A program made the position numbers and the translations under genes. Below are positions 7,924 to 17,061 of a stretch of DNA of 64,000 bases, piece by piece. Under the pieces are notes generated by a model that did no database searches, was not told the DNA's origin, and saw nothing but the letters and a program-made list of their open reading frames with translations. Source of the DNA: CAWFGS01 sp963815535 (GTDB lineage Bacteria; Pseudomonadota; Alphaproteobacteria; Sphingomonadales; Sphingomonadaceae); assembly GCA_963815535.1 (NCBI GenBank), contig CAWFGS010000003.1, positions 186,001 through 250,000 on the forward strand, in the 5' to 3' direction. Position 1 is the stretch's first letter. Each line of letters opens with the position of its first letter.

Positions 7924-10095
7924 ATGAAAAAATCCTATTGGACCGCAGCGCCGTTGGCGTTTGCAATGGCAACCCTGACCGCCCCCGTTTCGGCGCAGAC
8001 CACCGATCGAACATCGGATGCGGCGACCGTGCCCCCGGTCGAGTATCCCGCGATGACCGCACGCGATCTGGTTACCATGCCGCGCTTGGGTGCGCCGACG
8101 GTCAGCGACGATGGGCGGCTGGCGATTTATTCCGTGAGAACGACGGACCCGCAGACGCTGGCGCGTACGACCACCCATTATCTTCGCGATCTGTCCGATG
8201 ATACGAGCGGAGCCATAGAGCTGGCTTTGGACGATGCCGACAATGTGGCGTTCGGACGTGGCGGCGACATATATTTCTTGTCGAGCCGCCCCTTCGACAA
8301 AGGCGATGCCGTCATGGCGGATACACAGATCTGGCGCGCTGCTATCGCGACAGATGGCCAGATCACCATGCCCCTCCGCGTGTCGGCGGTAACCGCATCG
8401 ATCGCAGGCTTCACAGTGTCGCCCGACGGTATGAAAATCGCTTTGTTCGGTGATATCGCCCGCAATTGTACGACGTTCGGATGCGAGACGGCGGCGAAGG
8501 CTCATCTGCCGGGGCCGGGCGATGGGCGACTGTACGACGCCGCAGACGGGTTCGTGCGCCATTGGGATCAATGGGAAACGCCCGGCGTCCATGGCCGGGT
8601 CTTCGCTTACGATTTGCAGGATGGCGTCATTGCCGGCGCGGGAACGCCCATCGACGGGACCGACGGTGCGTTGATCGCCGATACCCCGACCAAACCGTTC
8701 GGCGGGGCGGAGGAAATCGCATGGGCTGCCGACAGCGCCAGCATCTTCTTCGCCGCACGGGTCAGCGATCGTTTGGAACCGACCTCGACCAATGTGGACA
8801 TCTACCAATCCCGCCTCGATGGGGCAGCGCCCATCAATCTAACTGCGGCCAATCGGGCGACCGACACATTACCTACGCCATCGCCCGATGGCCGGATGCT
8901 CGCTTACGCCGCTATGGCGCGGCCCGGTTACGAATCCGATCGGATGGTCATCCATCTGCGCGATCTTGCCACTGGCGAAACCCGCGCTTTGACTCAGGAT
9001 TTCGATCGCAGCTTCGGTTCGATCGCCTGGACCGCCGATTCGCAGCATATTATCGCCACAGCGCAAGACGTGCTGGACACGCCCGCTTTCCGTATTGCGG
9101 TGGCCACCGGCGAAGTGGAACGACTGGACCTGATGGCCGGGAACGAAGCGCACATCGCCAATGTCGTTCCCCTCTCCGACGATCGCCTGCTTTTCACGCG
9201 CGATTCCATGCATGCGCCATCCGAACTGTATCTGTCGCAAGGATACGCGCAAGCGGCGCCAGTGACCGCCGTCGCCCGCTCGATCATGGGGCAACAGGCA
9301 TCGGTCATGACGTCGCGGTTCAGCTTCGCCGGGGCGGGGGGCGATACGGTTTGGGGCCAGATCACGAAGCCCGAAAAGACGGACGGCAAACTGCCGGCCA
9401 TTCTTTACATTCACGGCGGACCGCAAGGTTCGTTCAACGATGGCTGGTCCAGTCGCTGGAATCCCCGCGTTCTCGCTAGCCAAGGTTATGCCGTCATCTC
9501 CGTCGATTTTCACGGCAGCACAGGCTACGGACAGGCTTTCACCGATGCGATCAATCGCGATTGGGGCGGCGCGCCGCTGGAAGATTTGCAGAAAGGTCTG
9601 GCGGCCGCGCTGGCCAAAGATCCCAGCATCGACGGCACGCGCGCATGTGCGATGGGCGCATCCTATGGCGGATATATGGTCAACTGGATCGCCGGGAACT
9701 GGCCGGACCGGTTCAAATGCCTGGTCCAGCACGATGGTCTGTTCGACATGCGAAGCTTCTATTACACGACGGAGGAATTGTGGTTTCCCCGTTGGGATTT
9801 CGGCGGCAGTTACGCGCAGCAAGCCGAAACATACGAACGCTGGAACCCGGTGAACCATGTCGATAATTGGCAGACCCCGATGCTGGTCGTGGCGGGCGAA
9901 CAGGATTTCCGCGTGCCCTACACGCAAGGGCTTGCATCCTTCACCGCCTTGCAGGAACGCGAAATCCCAGCACAATTGCTGGTGTTCCCGACCGAAAACC
10001 ATTGGGTTCTGGGCGCGAAGAATTCGCTGCAATGGCACGACACCGTGTTCGCATGGCTCGACCGCTGGCTGAAACCACAGGCCGCCGATGACTGA
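7924..10095 (+). CDS. S9 family serine peptidase (prolyl oligopeptidase type)
   Basis: A 723-residue exported peptidase. The start at 7924 (MKKSYWTAAPLAFAMATL...SAQ) gives a clean signal peptide cleaved after about residue 24, better than the ATG at 7882. A WD40-like beta-propeller fills the middle. The C-terminal alpha/beta hydrolase domain has nucleophile Ser580 in GASYGGY, Asp661 in GEQDFRVPY and His693 in ENHWVLG. It should cleave short peptides in the periplasm; the exact specificity is not evident. Its stop overlaps the next gene's ATG. Confidence 0.9.
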   Translation: MKKSYWTAAPLAFAMATLTAPVSAQTTDRTSDAATVPPVEYPAMTARDLVTMPRLGAPTVSDDGRLAIYSVRTTDPQTLARTTTHYLRDLSDDTSGAIELALDDADNVAFGRGGDIYFLSSRPFDKGDAVMADTQIWRAAIATDGQITMPLRVSAVTASIAGFTVSPDGMKIALFGDIARNCTTFGCETAAKAHLPGPGDGRLYDAADGFVRHWDQWETPGVHGRVFAYDLQDGVIAGAGTPIDGTDGALIADTPTKPFGGAEEIAWAADSASIFFAARVSDRLEPTSTNVDIYQSRLDGAAPINLTAANRATDTLPTPSPDGRMLAYAAMARPGYESDRMVIHLRDLATGETRALTQDFDRSFGSIAWTADSQHIIATAQDVLDTPAFRIAVATGEVERLDLMAGNEAHIANVVPLSDDRLLFTRDSMHAPSELYLSQGYAQAAPVTAVARSIMGQQASVMTSRFSFAGAGGDTVWGQITKPEKTDGKLPAILYIHGGPQGSFNDGWSSRWNPRVLASQGYAVISVDFHGSTGYGQAFTDAINRDWGGAPLEDLQKGLAAALAKDPSIDGTRACAMGASYGGYMVNWIAGNWPDRFKCLVQHDGLFDMRSFYYTTEELWFPRWDFGGSYAQQAETYERWNPVNHVDNWQTPMLVVAGEQDFRVPYTQGLASFTALQEREIPAQLLVFPTENHWVLGAKNSLQWHDTVFAWLDRWLKPQAADD

Positions 10096-10489
10096 TCGCG
10101 ACCCGTTAGCCAAAGCGCGCGAGGCGCTGGCAAAGATCGGCGGCGAAGCGATCGACAGGCATATCTATCTGTGCGCCATATCGGAAAAGCAGAAATGCTG
10201 CTCCCGCAAAGAGGGAGAAGAAGCGTGGAAGTTCCTGAAACGCCGTATGAAGGAACTGGGTCTGGTCGGCGTCGGACGCGATGCCGGGCGAGGCAGCGTG
10301 CCTGCGGTGCAAAGGACCAAGGCGGATTGCCTGCAAATTTGCGCCGCCGGTCCCATCGCGCAGGTCTGGCCCGACAATGTCTGGTATCATTCCTGCACCC
10401 CGGACGTGCTGGAACGCATTATTCAGGAACATCTGATCGGTGGGGAGCCGGTCGAGGAGTTTCGCTTGCGCTCCGCCCCCGCCCGCTGA
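10088..10489 (+). CDS. thioredoxin-like [2Fe-2S] ferredoxin domain protein
   Basis: A 133-residue protein of the Shethna-type thioredoxin-like ferredoxin family. Four cysteines fit the family's cluster ligands: YLCAISEKQKCC (two positions) near residues 28-38 and DCLQICAAGPIAQVWPDNVWY near 79-83, with the characteristic VWYHSCTPDVLERIIQEHL ending. It probably transfers electrons in the cytoplasm; the partner is unknown. The ATG at 10088 overlaps the S9 peptidase stop by eight bases, indicating coupling. Confidence 0.85.
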   Translation: MTDRDPLAKAREALAKIGGEAIDRHIYLCAISEKQKCCSRKEGEEAWKFLKRRMKELGLVGVGRDAGRGSVPAVQRTKADCLQICAAGPIAQVWPDNVWYHSCTPDVLERIIQEHLIGGEPVEEFRLRSAPAR

Positions 10490-10783
10490 TTACGGGCGTT
10501 CGTCGTCCTTGAACGGATCGGTGATGCTTTCATCGTGGCCCGTACCGTTGGACAGGAACACGAGCCCCATCAATGCCGACATCAACAGCATCATGAACCC
10601 GATGCCCAGCGCCGTCGCGATGTAGAAATGGATCGAAACCATTCCGTTACGGGTATACAAAACGCCAAGCACGATCAGCACGACCACCAGCGTCACTCCG
10701 CCCATGAACCACATCAACCGCTTGAACCGCGCCCAGGCGAAGGCGGCGTTGTCCGGGTCGTCGAGGGGGGATTCGGGAACCAT
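10490..10783 (-). CDS. small two-helix membrane protein, conserved hypothetical
   Basis: A 97-residue protein with a polar N-terminus (DDPDNAAFAWARFKRLMWF), two membrane helices (about residues 27-43 and 54-76) and a charged tail (GTGHDESITDPFKDDERP). Similar small proteins are known in sphingomonads but have no assigned function. It is convergent with the ferredoxin-like gene, whose stop lies directly before its own with no terminator visible between them. Confidence 0.7.
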   Translation of the reverse strand: MVPESPLDDPDNAAFAWARFKRLMWFMGGVTLVVVLIVLGVLYTRNGMVSIHFYIATALGIGFMMLLMSALMGLVFLSNGTGHDESITDPFKDDERP

Positions 10784-10926
10784 AGCATCGTCATGCCGAC
10801 ACGATCACGGACTGGCAACGCCCTTCGCCACTTCACCCGGTCGCATCGCCCTTCAAAACCGATTCGCCAAAACGCAACATTGGTGGCATTCTGCCACCCG
10901 GAAATGGCGAAAGGGGAGTGCGACGC

Positions 10927-11360
10927 ATGAATGTCGGGAAGATTATTGCGGGACAGGCTGACGGGCGAGGTCGATCAGCTGCACCGCCGACATCCCTTTG
11001 GCGCAGGCGATCGCAATGCTGGCGGAAAAACGGATCGGAGCATTGCCGATAGTGTCCGACGGATCGGTGGTCGGTATTTTTTCCGAACGCGATCTGGTGT
11101 ATCGCATGGCGAGCGATGGCGCGGCCTGCCTGACCATGACCGTCGGGCAGGTGATGACTTCGCCTGCCATTACAGTGGAAAGCGAAACGACGATCGACGA
11201 TGCGCTTGCCCTGATGACACGGCGGCGGATCCGGCATTTGCCCGTTATGCGGGACAGCCAGATGATAGGCTTCATCTCGATCGGCGATCTGGTCAAATCC
11301 AAGATCGATCAGGTTAAGCATGAAGCGGCATCGCTGCGGTCCTATATTCAGAACGCATGA
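10927..11360 (+). CDS. CBS-domain protein, frame broken once
   Basis: A roughly 144-residue protein made of two CBS domains, which bind adenine nucleotides and act as sensors. Domain 1 contains IAMLAEKRIGALPIV and GIFSERDLVYRMA; domain 2 contains VGQVMTSPAITV, RRRIRHLPVM and GFISIGDLVKSKI. The start ATG at 10927 follows a strong AGGGGAG at 10911-10917 and encodes MNVGKIIAGQADG. One base is missing around 10962-10970, after which the frame continues SISCTADIPLAQAIAML. The ending KSKIDQVKHEAASLRSYI is typical of stand-alone alphaproteobacterial CBS proteins. Confidence 0.82.
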
Positions 11361-11399
11361 ACCGCGCGGCTTGAGAGTGCGCGTCCGCACGCCTACATC

Positions 11400-11735
11400 A
11401 TGGCTATGACCGACACCCCGAACCTGACCGCTTCTGCCGCAACCCGCGTGGCGATGATTGCGAAAAAGCAGGACAAACCCGCAATTCTGCGCCTGTCGGT
11501 GGAGGGGGGCGGATGTTCCGGCTTCCAATACAAGTTCGATTTGGCGGATGCGCCCGATGCCGACGACCTGGTCAGTGAAACCGATGGCGTGCGGTTGGTG
11601 ATCGATCCGGTCAGCATGGATCTGGTCGCTGGAAGCCGGATCGATTTCGTCGAATCTCTCGGTGGCGCAGCGTTCAAGGTTGAAAACCCCCAGGCGGCAG
11701 CCGGGTGCGGGTGCGGTTCCAGCTTCGGCATCTGA
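11400..11735 (+). CDS. erpA: iron-sulfur cluster insertion protein, A-type carrier (ErpA/IscA family)
   Basis: A 111-residue HesB/IscA-type carrier that accepts Fe-S clusters and passes them to apoproteins. The three cluster-binding cysteines are present: one in GGGCSGFQY and two in the C-terminal AAGCGCGSSFGI. Length and motif spacing fit ErpA; the distinction from IscA or SufA rests on overall resemblance. An in-frame ATG at 11406 is an alternative start. The gene stands alone, followed by exonuclease III 41 bases later. Confidence 0.88.
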   Translation: MAMTDTPNLTASAATRVAMIAKKQDKPAILRLSVEGGGCSGFQYKFDLADAPDADDLVSETDGVRLVIDPVSMDLVAGSRIDFVESLGGAAFKVENPQAAAGCGCGSSFGI

Positions 11736-11776
11736 ACCGCTGGTCATCGCGCCATTCCGCCCGTAGAACACGCGCC

Positions 11777-12567
11777 ATGCGGATCGCGACATTCAACATC
11801 AACGGCATCAAGGCGCGGTTGCCCCGCTTGCTGGAATGGCTTGAGGAAACGCGGCCGACGGTCGCATGCCTTCAGGAAATCAAAACGCAGGATGCGGGCT
11901 TTCCCGCCGATGCGTTCGAAAAGATCGGCTATCACGCGATCTGGCACGGACAGAAAGGCTTCAACGGCGTGGCCATTCTGGCCGATGGCGTGAAGCCCGT
12001 CGAAACGCAGCGCGGCCTGCCCATTCTGTCGCCGCGAAGACGAGGCGGACGATCATTCGCGTTATCTGGAAGCGGATGTGAACGGCGTGCGCGTCGCATC
12101 GATTTACTTGCCCAACGGCAACCCGCTGCCCGGACCGAAATTCGATTACAAGATCCGTTGGATGAAACGCCTGCGCGCCCGAATGCAAACATTGTGGGAA
12201 CTGGAAGTGCCAGCCGCGATGGTGGGCGATTACAACGTCATTCCCCACGATCGCGATGTGTGGCAACCATCACGCATGGCGCAGGACGCGCTGATGCAGC
12301 CGCAATCGCGCGACGCCTATTTCCGCCTGTTGGGCGATGGCTGGACCGATGCGTTGGACACGCTCTACCCGCAACGGGGGCGTTTGGACCTATTGGGATT
12401 ATCAGGCCGGCGCATGGCAACGCGATCACGGCTTTCGCATCGATCACCTGCTGCTATCCCCAAGCCTCGCCGATCGCATGACAACCGCAGGCGTGGACAA
12501 GGAATATCGCGGGCGCGAAAAATCGAGCGATCACACTCCGGTCTGGGCGGAATTCGACATACCCTGA
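11777..12567 (+). CDS. xthA: exodeoxyribonuclease III, frame broken twice
   Basis: AP endonuclease and 3'-5' exonuclease of base excision repair. The EEP-fold motifs are complete once the frames are joined: FNINGIKARL, the metal-binding Glu in CLQEIKTQD, SIYLPNGN, GDYNVIPHD and the catalytic C-terminal SSDHTPVW. One frame break lies around 12020-12040 (after QRGLP, resuming at REDEADDHSRYLEAD). The second is near 12372-12380 in the run of G before GVWTYWDYQ. Each behaves as one extra base. Total length of about 262 residues is normal for the family, and no motif is missing, so sequence error is more likely than decay. Confidence 0.85.
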
Positions 12568-12579
12568 TCCGCTGTCGGA

Positions 12580-13253
12580 TCAGCGATAGAAGATATGCGT
12601 GTTGATCGCGGTCCGCCGCGTCTTCGTCGCGGCTCCAGCGTGGGCTGACATACTTCGCATGGAAATACAGCGCATCCGCGGCGGCGCTTTCCCAGTGCCC
12701 CTCATGCACGATATGCGCGAGAGCCTTGGCCCGTTTCCAGGCCCGCGATGCGGTCTTGATGCGCGGCATCTTGCCCTGTTTCGACGAATGAAAACTGGCT
12801 GCGCTGATAGACGACGCCGCAATAGCTGGCGGGAAACTGGCGCGCTTCGGCACGGTTGACGATAACCTGACCCACGGCCAACTGACCCGCCAGCGGTTCG
12901 CCGCGCGATTCGAAGTAGATCGCGCCGGCGAGGCACTGCATTTCGTCGTTGAGGCCGGCGCTGACATCCGTTGCGCGGACGAGCTGTTTCAAGGATTCCG
13001 CTTTCGGGGCGGGCGTGACTATCGGTGCCGGTTCGACGACCACCGGTTCCACAGGTTCGGGAACATCCTGCACCACAGGTTCGGACACGAACATCGGCAC
13101 GATTTCGTCCGTCAAGGGCAACTCGACCGGATCGGGGCCGACGACGTTCTGCACGTTTTGTGCGAAGGCATCGGAACTTTCGCCATCGGCGAACGTAAAC
13201 AAAATTGCAGCCGCAGCGGCTACGAAACTGGCAGTGAAGGTCTTGCGCTTCAT
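12580..13253 (-). CDS. SleB-type cell wall hydrolase, frame broken twice
   Basis: Exported peptidoglycan hydrolase. The N-terminus (MKRKTFTASFVAAAAAILF) is a signal peptide, followed by a Pro/Val/Glu-rich linker (residues 40-85). The Hydrolase_2 domain begins at QCLAGAIYFESRGEPLAGQLAVGQVIVNR, with the catalytic Glu in YFESRGE. Two frame breaks interrupt it: near 12785 (after QFSFV, resuming QGKMPRI) and near 12625 (after VSPRWSR, resuming TKTRRTAINTHIFYR). Each behaves as one extra base. The joined protein is about 224 residues and ends in the family's usual IFYR tail. It converges on exonuclease III. Confidence 0.82.
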
Positions 13254-13456
13254 GGAATCCGTTTGTCGTGGCGGTGAACGGACACTGGCGCAGGTGTGGC
13301 TCTCGACGAAACGAAAATGTCGGAACCCGGCACCTGCCGGTCGTCCCCCGTCTGCGCGCTCGCAAAAGCGGCCGATATGCCGTTTTCGCTGCCTGCGCCT
13401 GTACGAAGTCCCGCCGAAATAGGGTGGTTTACGTTTGGGTCAACTTACGCGAACGG

Positions 13457-13798
13457 TTAATCGTTCAATGTCGCGATGAACCGTTCGGCATCTGCGATAT
13501 TAACCTCGATCAACCACATATCGCGATCCTGTTCGCAACGCCGTGCCAGGTAATCCGAAAATAATCGTTGGTTATCAGTATCTTCAATTTTAGACGCAAC
13601 GAAATTGCGTGAACCGTCTGCTTGAGGCATCCGTTCGTACAGTATACTATGCTGCACTGCATCAATCGCAACGACCGAGAGCGATCCCGCGTCTCGTTCC
13701 CCCTTTTGCAGAACCATCGCAAATCCGCCGGATGATTCGACGGCCCGAATCAGCGCGCCGACTTCGAGGTGGGTGGGCAGACGCGCGCTCATTCGCAT
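13457..13798 (-). CDS. DUF1491 family protein
   Basis: A 113-residue protein matching the DUF1491 family: MRMSARLPTHLEVGALIRAVESSGGFAMVLQKGERDAG near the N-terminus and a C-terminal RRCEQDRDMWLIEVNIADAERFIA. The function of the family is unknown. The start ATG at 13798 overlaps the TAA stop of the upstream thioesterase gene (TAATG), so both are probably translated together. The 203 bases between this gene and the SleB-type hydrolase show no further coding sequence and should hold that gene's promoter. Confidence 0.8.
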   Translation of the reverse strand: MRMSARLPTHLEVGALIRAVESSGGFAMVLQKGERDAGSLSVVAIDAVQHSILYERMPQADGSRNFVASKIEDTDNQRLFSDYLARRCEQDRDMWLIEVNIADAERFIATLND

Positions 13799-14271
13799 TA
13801 CGGCGCGGCGTAACCATCCAGCGACGACAGCGGGATCCGGCTTCGCATGAATGTGCCCGTCCCGCGTCCGATCTCGTCGCCATCTTCGTCGATCAGTCGA
13901 GACTCCGCCACCAGCACGCGTCGTTTGCCGCTGACCCAACGCCCTTCCGCGATAACTTCCCCTTCGCGCACGGGTTTGGAGAAGTGCAGGTTGAACGACG
14001 TCGTCAGCAGAAAAAAATCGGTGGCGAGCGTGTTGGCGGCGTAAAACGCCGCATCGTCCAGCATCTTGAAATAGATGGTGCCGTGCGCCGCCCCCGCCGC
14101 GTGATAGGATTGGCGTGTTACGAAGAACCGCAATCGCGACGTGCCCGCTTCCAGTATTTCCAGCGAGGACCGAAACAGATCGTTCACCGGGGCGGAGGAA
14201 TAAAGCCGTTCCAACGCGCGATAATGGTCATCCGAATTCAGCATAGCGGCCTGATCGATATCATCCGGCAT
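13798..14271 (-). CDS. PaaI-family thioesterase (hotdog fold)
   Basis: A 157-residue hotdog-fold acyl-CoA thioesterase. The helix segment with HAAGAAHGTIYFKMLDDAAFYAANTL and the strand block FFLLTTSFNLHFSKPVREGEVIAEGRWV are characteristic. The substrate is probably an acyl- or aryl-CoA but cannot be fixed from sequence. It lies between HPF and DUF1491 in a leftward run of closely spaced genes, 15 bases after the HPF stop. Confidence 0.78.
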   Translation of the reverse strand: MPDDIDQAAMLNSDDHYRALERLYSSAPVNDLFRSSLEILEAGTSRLRFFVTRQSYHAAGAAHGTIYFKMLDDAAFYAANTLATDFFLLTTSFNLHFSKPVREGEVIAEGRWVSGKRRVLVAESRLIDEDGDEIGRGTGTFMRSRIPLSSLDGYAAP

Positions 14272-14286
14272 GGCGCAAACCTGCTA

Positions 14287-14856
14287 TCAACGCGGTTCGA
14301 CCCAACCGATCGATCCGTCTTTCCGGCGATAGACCATATTGTGCCGCCCACTTACGCCATTCTTGAAAAACAGTGCATCCGTGTCGCGCAGATCCAGCAT
14401 CATGACAGCGCCCGCAACGGAGGTTTCGGGTATGTCCGTGCGGGTTTCCGCAACGATCGTCGGTGCGTCTTCCGCCTCGTCGTCGATGGGCGAGATATCC
14501 GCAGCGAAGACGGTATAGGCGGCTTCCTCCTCTTCGCGCTTGGATTGGCCGGACTGGGCGTGATGATCCTTCAACCGGCGTTTATAGCGGCGCAGCTGCG
14601 TTTCCACTTTCGTCGCGGCGTCGTCGAACGCCTGATGCGCGTCATGGGCTTCGCCATGCGCTTTCAGGATCGTGCCCTGCTGGACATGAGTAACGATGTC
14701 GCACCCGAATGCGCCCGCCGGGGCCTTGCCGAACGTAACGGCGGAGGAGATGGCGCGCGCGAAATATTTATCGACGGCGGCAGTCAGACGATCTTCGACG
14801 TGTTCCTGCAACGCGGCGCCGGTTTCGACCTGGTGGCCTGACACGCGAATATCCAT
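14287..14856 (-). CDS. hpf: ribosome hibernation-promoting factor, long form
   Basis: A 189-residue long-type HPF that binds idle 70S ribosomes and pairs them as 100S dimers during stasis. The N-terminal domain (MDIRVSGHQVETGAALQEHVEDRL, then KAHGEAHDAHQAFDDAATKVETQLRRYKRRLKDH) blocks the mRNA/tRNA channel. After a variable acidic linker, the dimerising C-terminal domain reads MLDLRDTDALFFKNGVSGRHNMVYRRKDGSIGWVEP. The start at 14856 follows GGGAGAACGAACA, a good ribosome site. Confidence 0.92.
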   Translation of the reverse strand: MDIRVSGHQVETGAALQEHVEDRLTAAVDKYFARAISSAVTFGKAPAGAFGCDIVTHVQQGTILKAHGEAHDAHQAFDDAATKVETQLRRYKRRLKDHHAQSGQSKREEEEAAYTVFAADISPIDDEAEDAPTIVAETRTDIPETSVAGAVMMLDLRDTDALFFKNGVSGRHNMVYRRKDGSIGWVEPR

Positions 14857-14876
14857 TGTTCGTTCTCCCGGAAAGA

Positions 14877-15584
14877 TTAGGGTTGAATGCCCTGCCCCCA
14901 CAGGGCGGACGGTATGCCTGACATAAACTCTGCATGGCGGGCAAGTTCCTGCGCGCTGGCGGAATGCGGACGCGGGGCGCGGCGGGGATTGGTGTTTTTG
15001 GGCAATGCATGCGGCAAATCATTGCCCTGATTGGCCAAGTCGGCGGTATTCGCAGCCAACTCCAGGCCGATCTGCCGCCCGCCGGTCAGCTCGACATAGA
15101 CCTGTGCCAGCAATTCGGCATCGAGCAGTGCGCCATGTTTGACCCGGTGGCTGCGATCGACACCATAACGGCTGCACAGCGCATCCAGCGACAGTTTCGC
15201 GCCGGGATGGCGTTTCTTGGCCATTGCGACCGTATCGATCATTCGGTCCATCGCCACAGGTTCGCGCCCGATCCGGCCAAGTTCCGCATTGAGAAAACCG
15301 AAATCGAATTTCGCATTATGCGCGACCAGCGGCGCATCGCCGAGAAAGGCCAACAACTCGTCGGCGCCGGCGGCGAACAAGGGCTTGTCCGACAAAAACT
15401 TTTCGGAAAGCCCATGCACGTTTTCAGCTCCGGCGGGCATGTCGCGTTCCGGATTGTAATAGGCATGGAACGTCGCACCGGTTTCGATCCGGCCGATCAT
15501 TTCCACGCACCCTATTTCCACCATCCGATCGCCCGTCGCGGGATCCAGACCGGTGGTTTCGGTATCGAATATGATTTCACGCAT
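14877..15584 (-). CDS. dnaQ: DNA polymerase III epsilon subunit (3'-5' proofreading exonuclease)
   Basis: Proofreading subunit of the replicative polymerase. The DEDDh exonuclease motifs are present: FDTETTGLDP (residues 7-16), LVAHNAKFDFGFLNAEL (Exo II) and SHRVKHGALLDAELLAQVY (Exo III with the catalytic His and Asp). A Pro/Arg-rich linker and C-terminal helix would bind the alpha subunit. The ATG at 15584 is preferred; a GTG at 15593 overlaps the coaE stop. The dnaQ-coaE-aroE order is typical of the gene block beside alphaproteobacterial origins. Confidence 0.93.
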   Translation of the reverse strand: MREIIFDTETTGLDPATGDRMVEIGCVEMIGRIETGATFHAYYNPERDMPAGAENVHGLSEKFLSDKPLFAAGADELLAFLGDAPLVAHNAKFDFGFLNAELGRIGREPVAMDRMIDTVAMAKKRHPGAKLSLDALCSRYGVDRSHRVKHGALLDAELLAQVYVELTGGRQIGLELAANTADLANQGNDLPHALPKNTNPRRAPRPHSASAQELARHAEFMSGIPSALWGQGIQP

Positions 15585-15592
15585 GGCGGCCA

Positions 15593-16210
15593 CTATTCAC
15601 CCCGGCGGGCAAGCTGGCAAGTGGCGTAGAGTTCGGCAATCAGATTGCGGACGGCTGCCCTCGTCTCCGCAATCGGAACACCGGTATCGATGATATGATC
15701 CGCCCGTGCGCGCTTTTGCGCGTCGGGTGTCTGCAAACCCAGAATGTGATCGAGTTTCAGGGCCGTCATGCCGTCGCGCGCCAACACTCGCGCTCGCTGG
15801 ACCGCTTCGGGTGCGGATACCACGATAACGGCATCGACGCCGCTATCGCCGCCACGTTCGAACAGCAGGGGAATGTCGAAGATCACCATCGGCGCATCGG
15901 CGTGGCGTTCCATAAAATCCTTACGCGCTGCGGCGATGGCGGGATGGACGATCCCTTCGAGAACGGCCAGCCGATCCGGGTCTGCGAAAACCTGTTTGCC
16001 CAGCGCATCGCGCCGGACACCGCCATCGTCGGTGCTGCCGGGAAATGCCGCCTCGATCGCCGGAACCAGCACGCCGCCCGGTCCTTGCAACGCGCGCACT
16101 TCTGCATCGGCATCGAACACCGGCACACCGGCATCGGCGAACATTGCGGCGACCGTCGATTTGCCCATACCGATCGAGCCGGTCAGCCCGATGATGCGGG
16201 GCCCCGTCAT
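15593..16210 (-). CDS. coaE: dephospho-CoA kinase
   Basis: Last enzyme of coenzyme A synthesis, phosphorylating the ribose 3'-OH of dephospho-CoA. The 205-residue protein opens with a P-loop (GLTGSIGMGKSTVAAMF), has the substrate-binding DADAEVR and VHPAI segments, and the VFDIPLLFE motif of the family. The start ATG at 16210 overlaps the aroE stop (ATGACGGC), showing translational coupling. Confidence 0.94.
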   Translation of the reverse strand: MTGPRIIGLTGSIGMGKSTVAAMFADAGVPVFDADAEVRALQGPGGVLVPAIEAAFPGSTDDGGVRRDALGKQVFADPDRLAVLEGIVHPAIAAARKDFMERHADAPMVIFDIPLLFERGGDSGVDAVIVVSAPEAVQRARVLARDGMTALKLDHILGLQTPDAQKRARADHIIDTGVPIAETRAAVRNLIAELYATCQLARRGE

Positions 16211-17061
16211 GCCGTCAACATCGCGCGCAGTTCGGCATCGTGTTCGCGTGGTGGCTTCGTTCCGAAAAACAGTTCGAACGCGCGGTCGGCCTGGCCGATC
16301 AACATCGAAAGGCCGTCTATCGTTTCGAACCCATGCGCGCGCGCGTTTTTCAAGAACTGCGAGTTGTGGGGAGACGTCACGATATCGTAGAATATCGATC
16401 CGGGCGGCGCATGGTCGATGTCGAATGCAAGCGGGGGCTGGTCTGTCATGCCCAGGGGGCTGGCGTTGACGATCAGATCGCAGCAACCCGCCCGGTCGTC
16501 GAAAGCGAAGTCCGTCGGCGCCGCAAAATGGTCGATGGAAATGGCGTGATGTTCGCCGCCGGAGGCCAATTCGTCCAGCATTGCACGCGCCTTTTCGGGA
16601 TTGCGCCCGGCCAATACGATAGTGAACCCATGCTTCGCCAGCATTGCAACGATCGCCCGCGCCGCGCCGCCTGTGCCGATGACACGCGCCATGCGGAACA
16701 GATGGGTCCGCCCTAGAATAGATTGCAACGGTTCGAGAAAGCCTGCCGCATCGGTGTTGGTTCCAACCAACGCACCATCCGCATTGCGATAGACGGTATT
16801 GGTTGCGCCCAATGTTTTTGCGATAGGTTCCACGTGAAACAATCGTGACGTAATCGTTTGCTTCAACGGCATCGTCACGTTGCAACCGCGCCAGTCTGGA
16901 TCGTTTTGGCGGCTTTCCAGATAGTCGGTGAGATCGTCGGCCGTAACGCGCGTTGCACGATATTCTGCTTCTATACCGACCTTATCCAACCAGAAATTGT
17001 GAATGGCAGGGGATTTGGACTGCGCGATCGGATCGCCGATCACTTCTGCGTAACCGGTCAT
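16207..17061 (-). CDS. aroE: shikimate dehydrogenase
   Basis: NADPH-dependent reduction of 3-dehydroshikimate to shikimate in aromatic amino acid synthesis. The 284-residue protein has the shikimate site SKSPAIHNFWL, the catalytic Lys in NVTMPLKQ, Asp in GTNTDAAGF, the nucleotide-binding VIGTGGAARAIVAML and the NASPLGM motif. A parS-like palindrome (16826-16841) lies inside the coding sequence and encodes the FHVEP segment. It overlaps both coaE and maf by ATGA junctions. Confidence 0.94.
   Translation of the reverse strand: MTGYAEVIGDPIAQSKSPAIHNFWLDKVGIEAEYRATRVTADDLTDYLESRQNDPDWRGCNVTMPLKQTITSRLFHVEPIAKTLGATNTVYRNADGALVGTNTDAAGFLEPLQSILGRTHLFRMARVIGTGGAARAIVAMLAKHGFTIVLAGRNPEKARAMLDELASGGEHHAISIDHFAAPTDFAFDDRAGCCDLIVNASPLGMTDQPPLAFDIDHAPPGSIFYDIVTSPHNSQFLKNARAHGFETIDGLSMLIGQADRAFELFFGTKPPREHDAELRAMLTA
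16826..16841. other. parS-like site within aroE
   Basis: GGTTCCACGTGAAACA differs from the parS consensus TGTTNCACGTGNAACA at the first base, and its core CACGTG is intact. It lies in the aroE coding sequence about 1.7 kb from the candidate origin. As the only imperfect copy of four, it may be bound more weakly by ParB. Confidence 0.6.
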
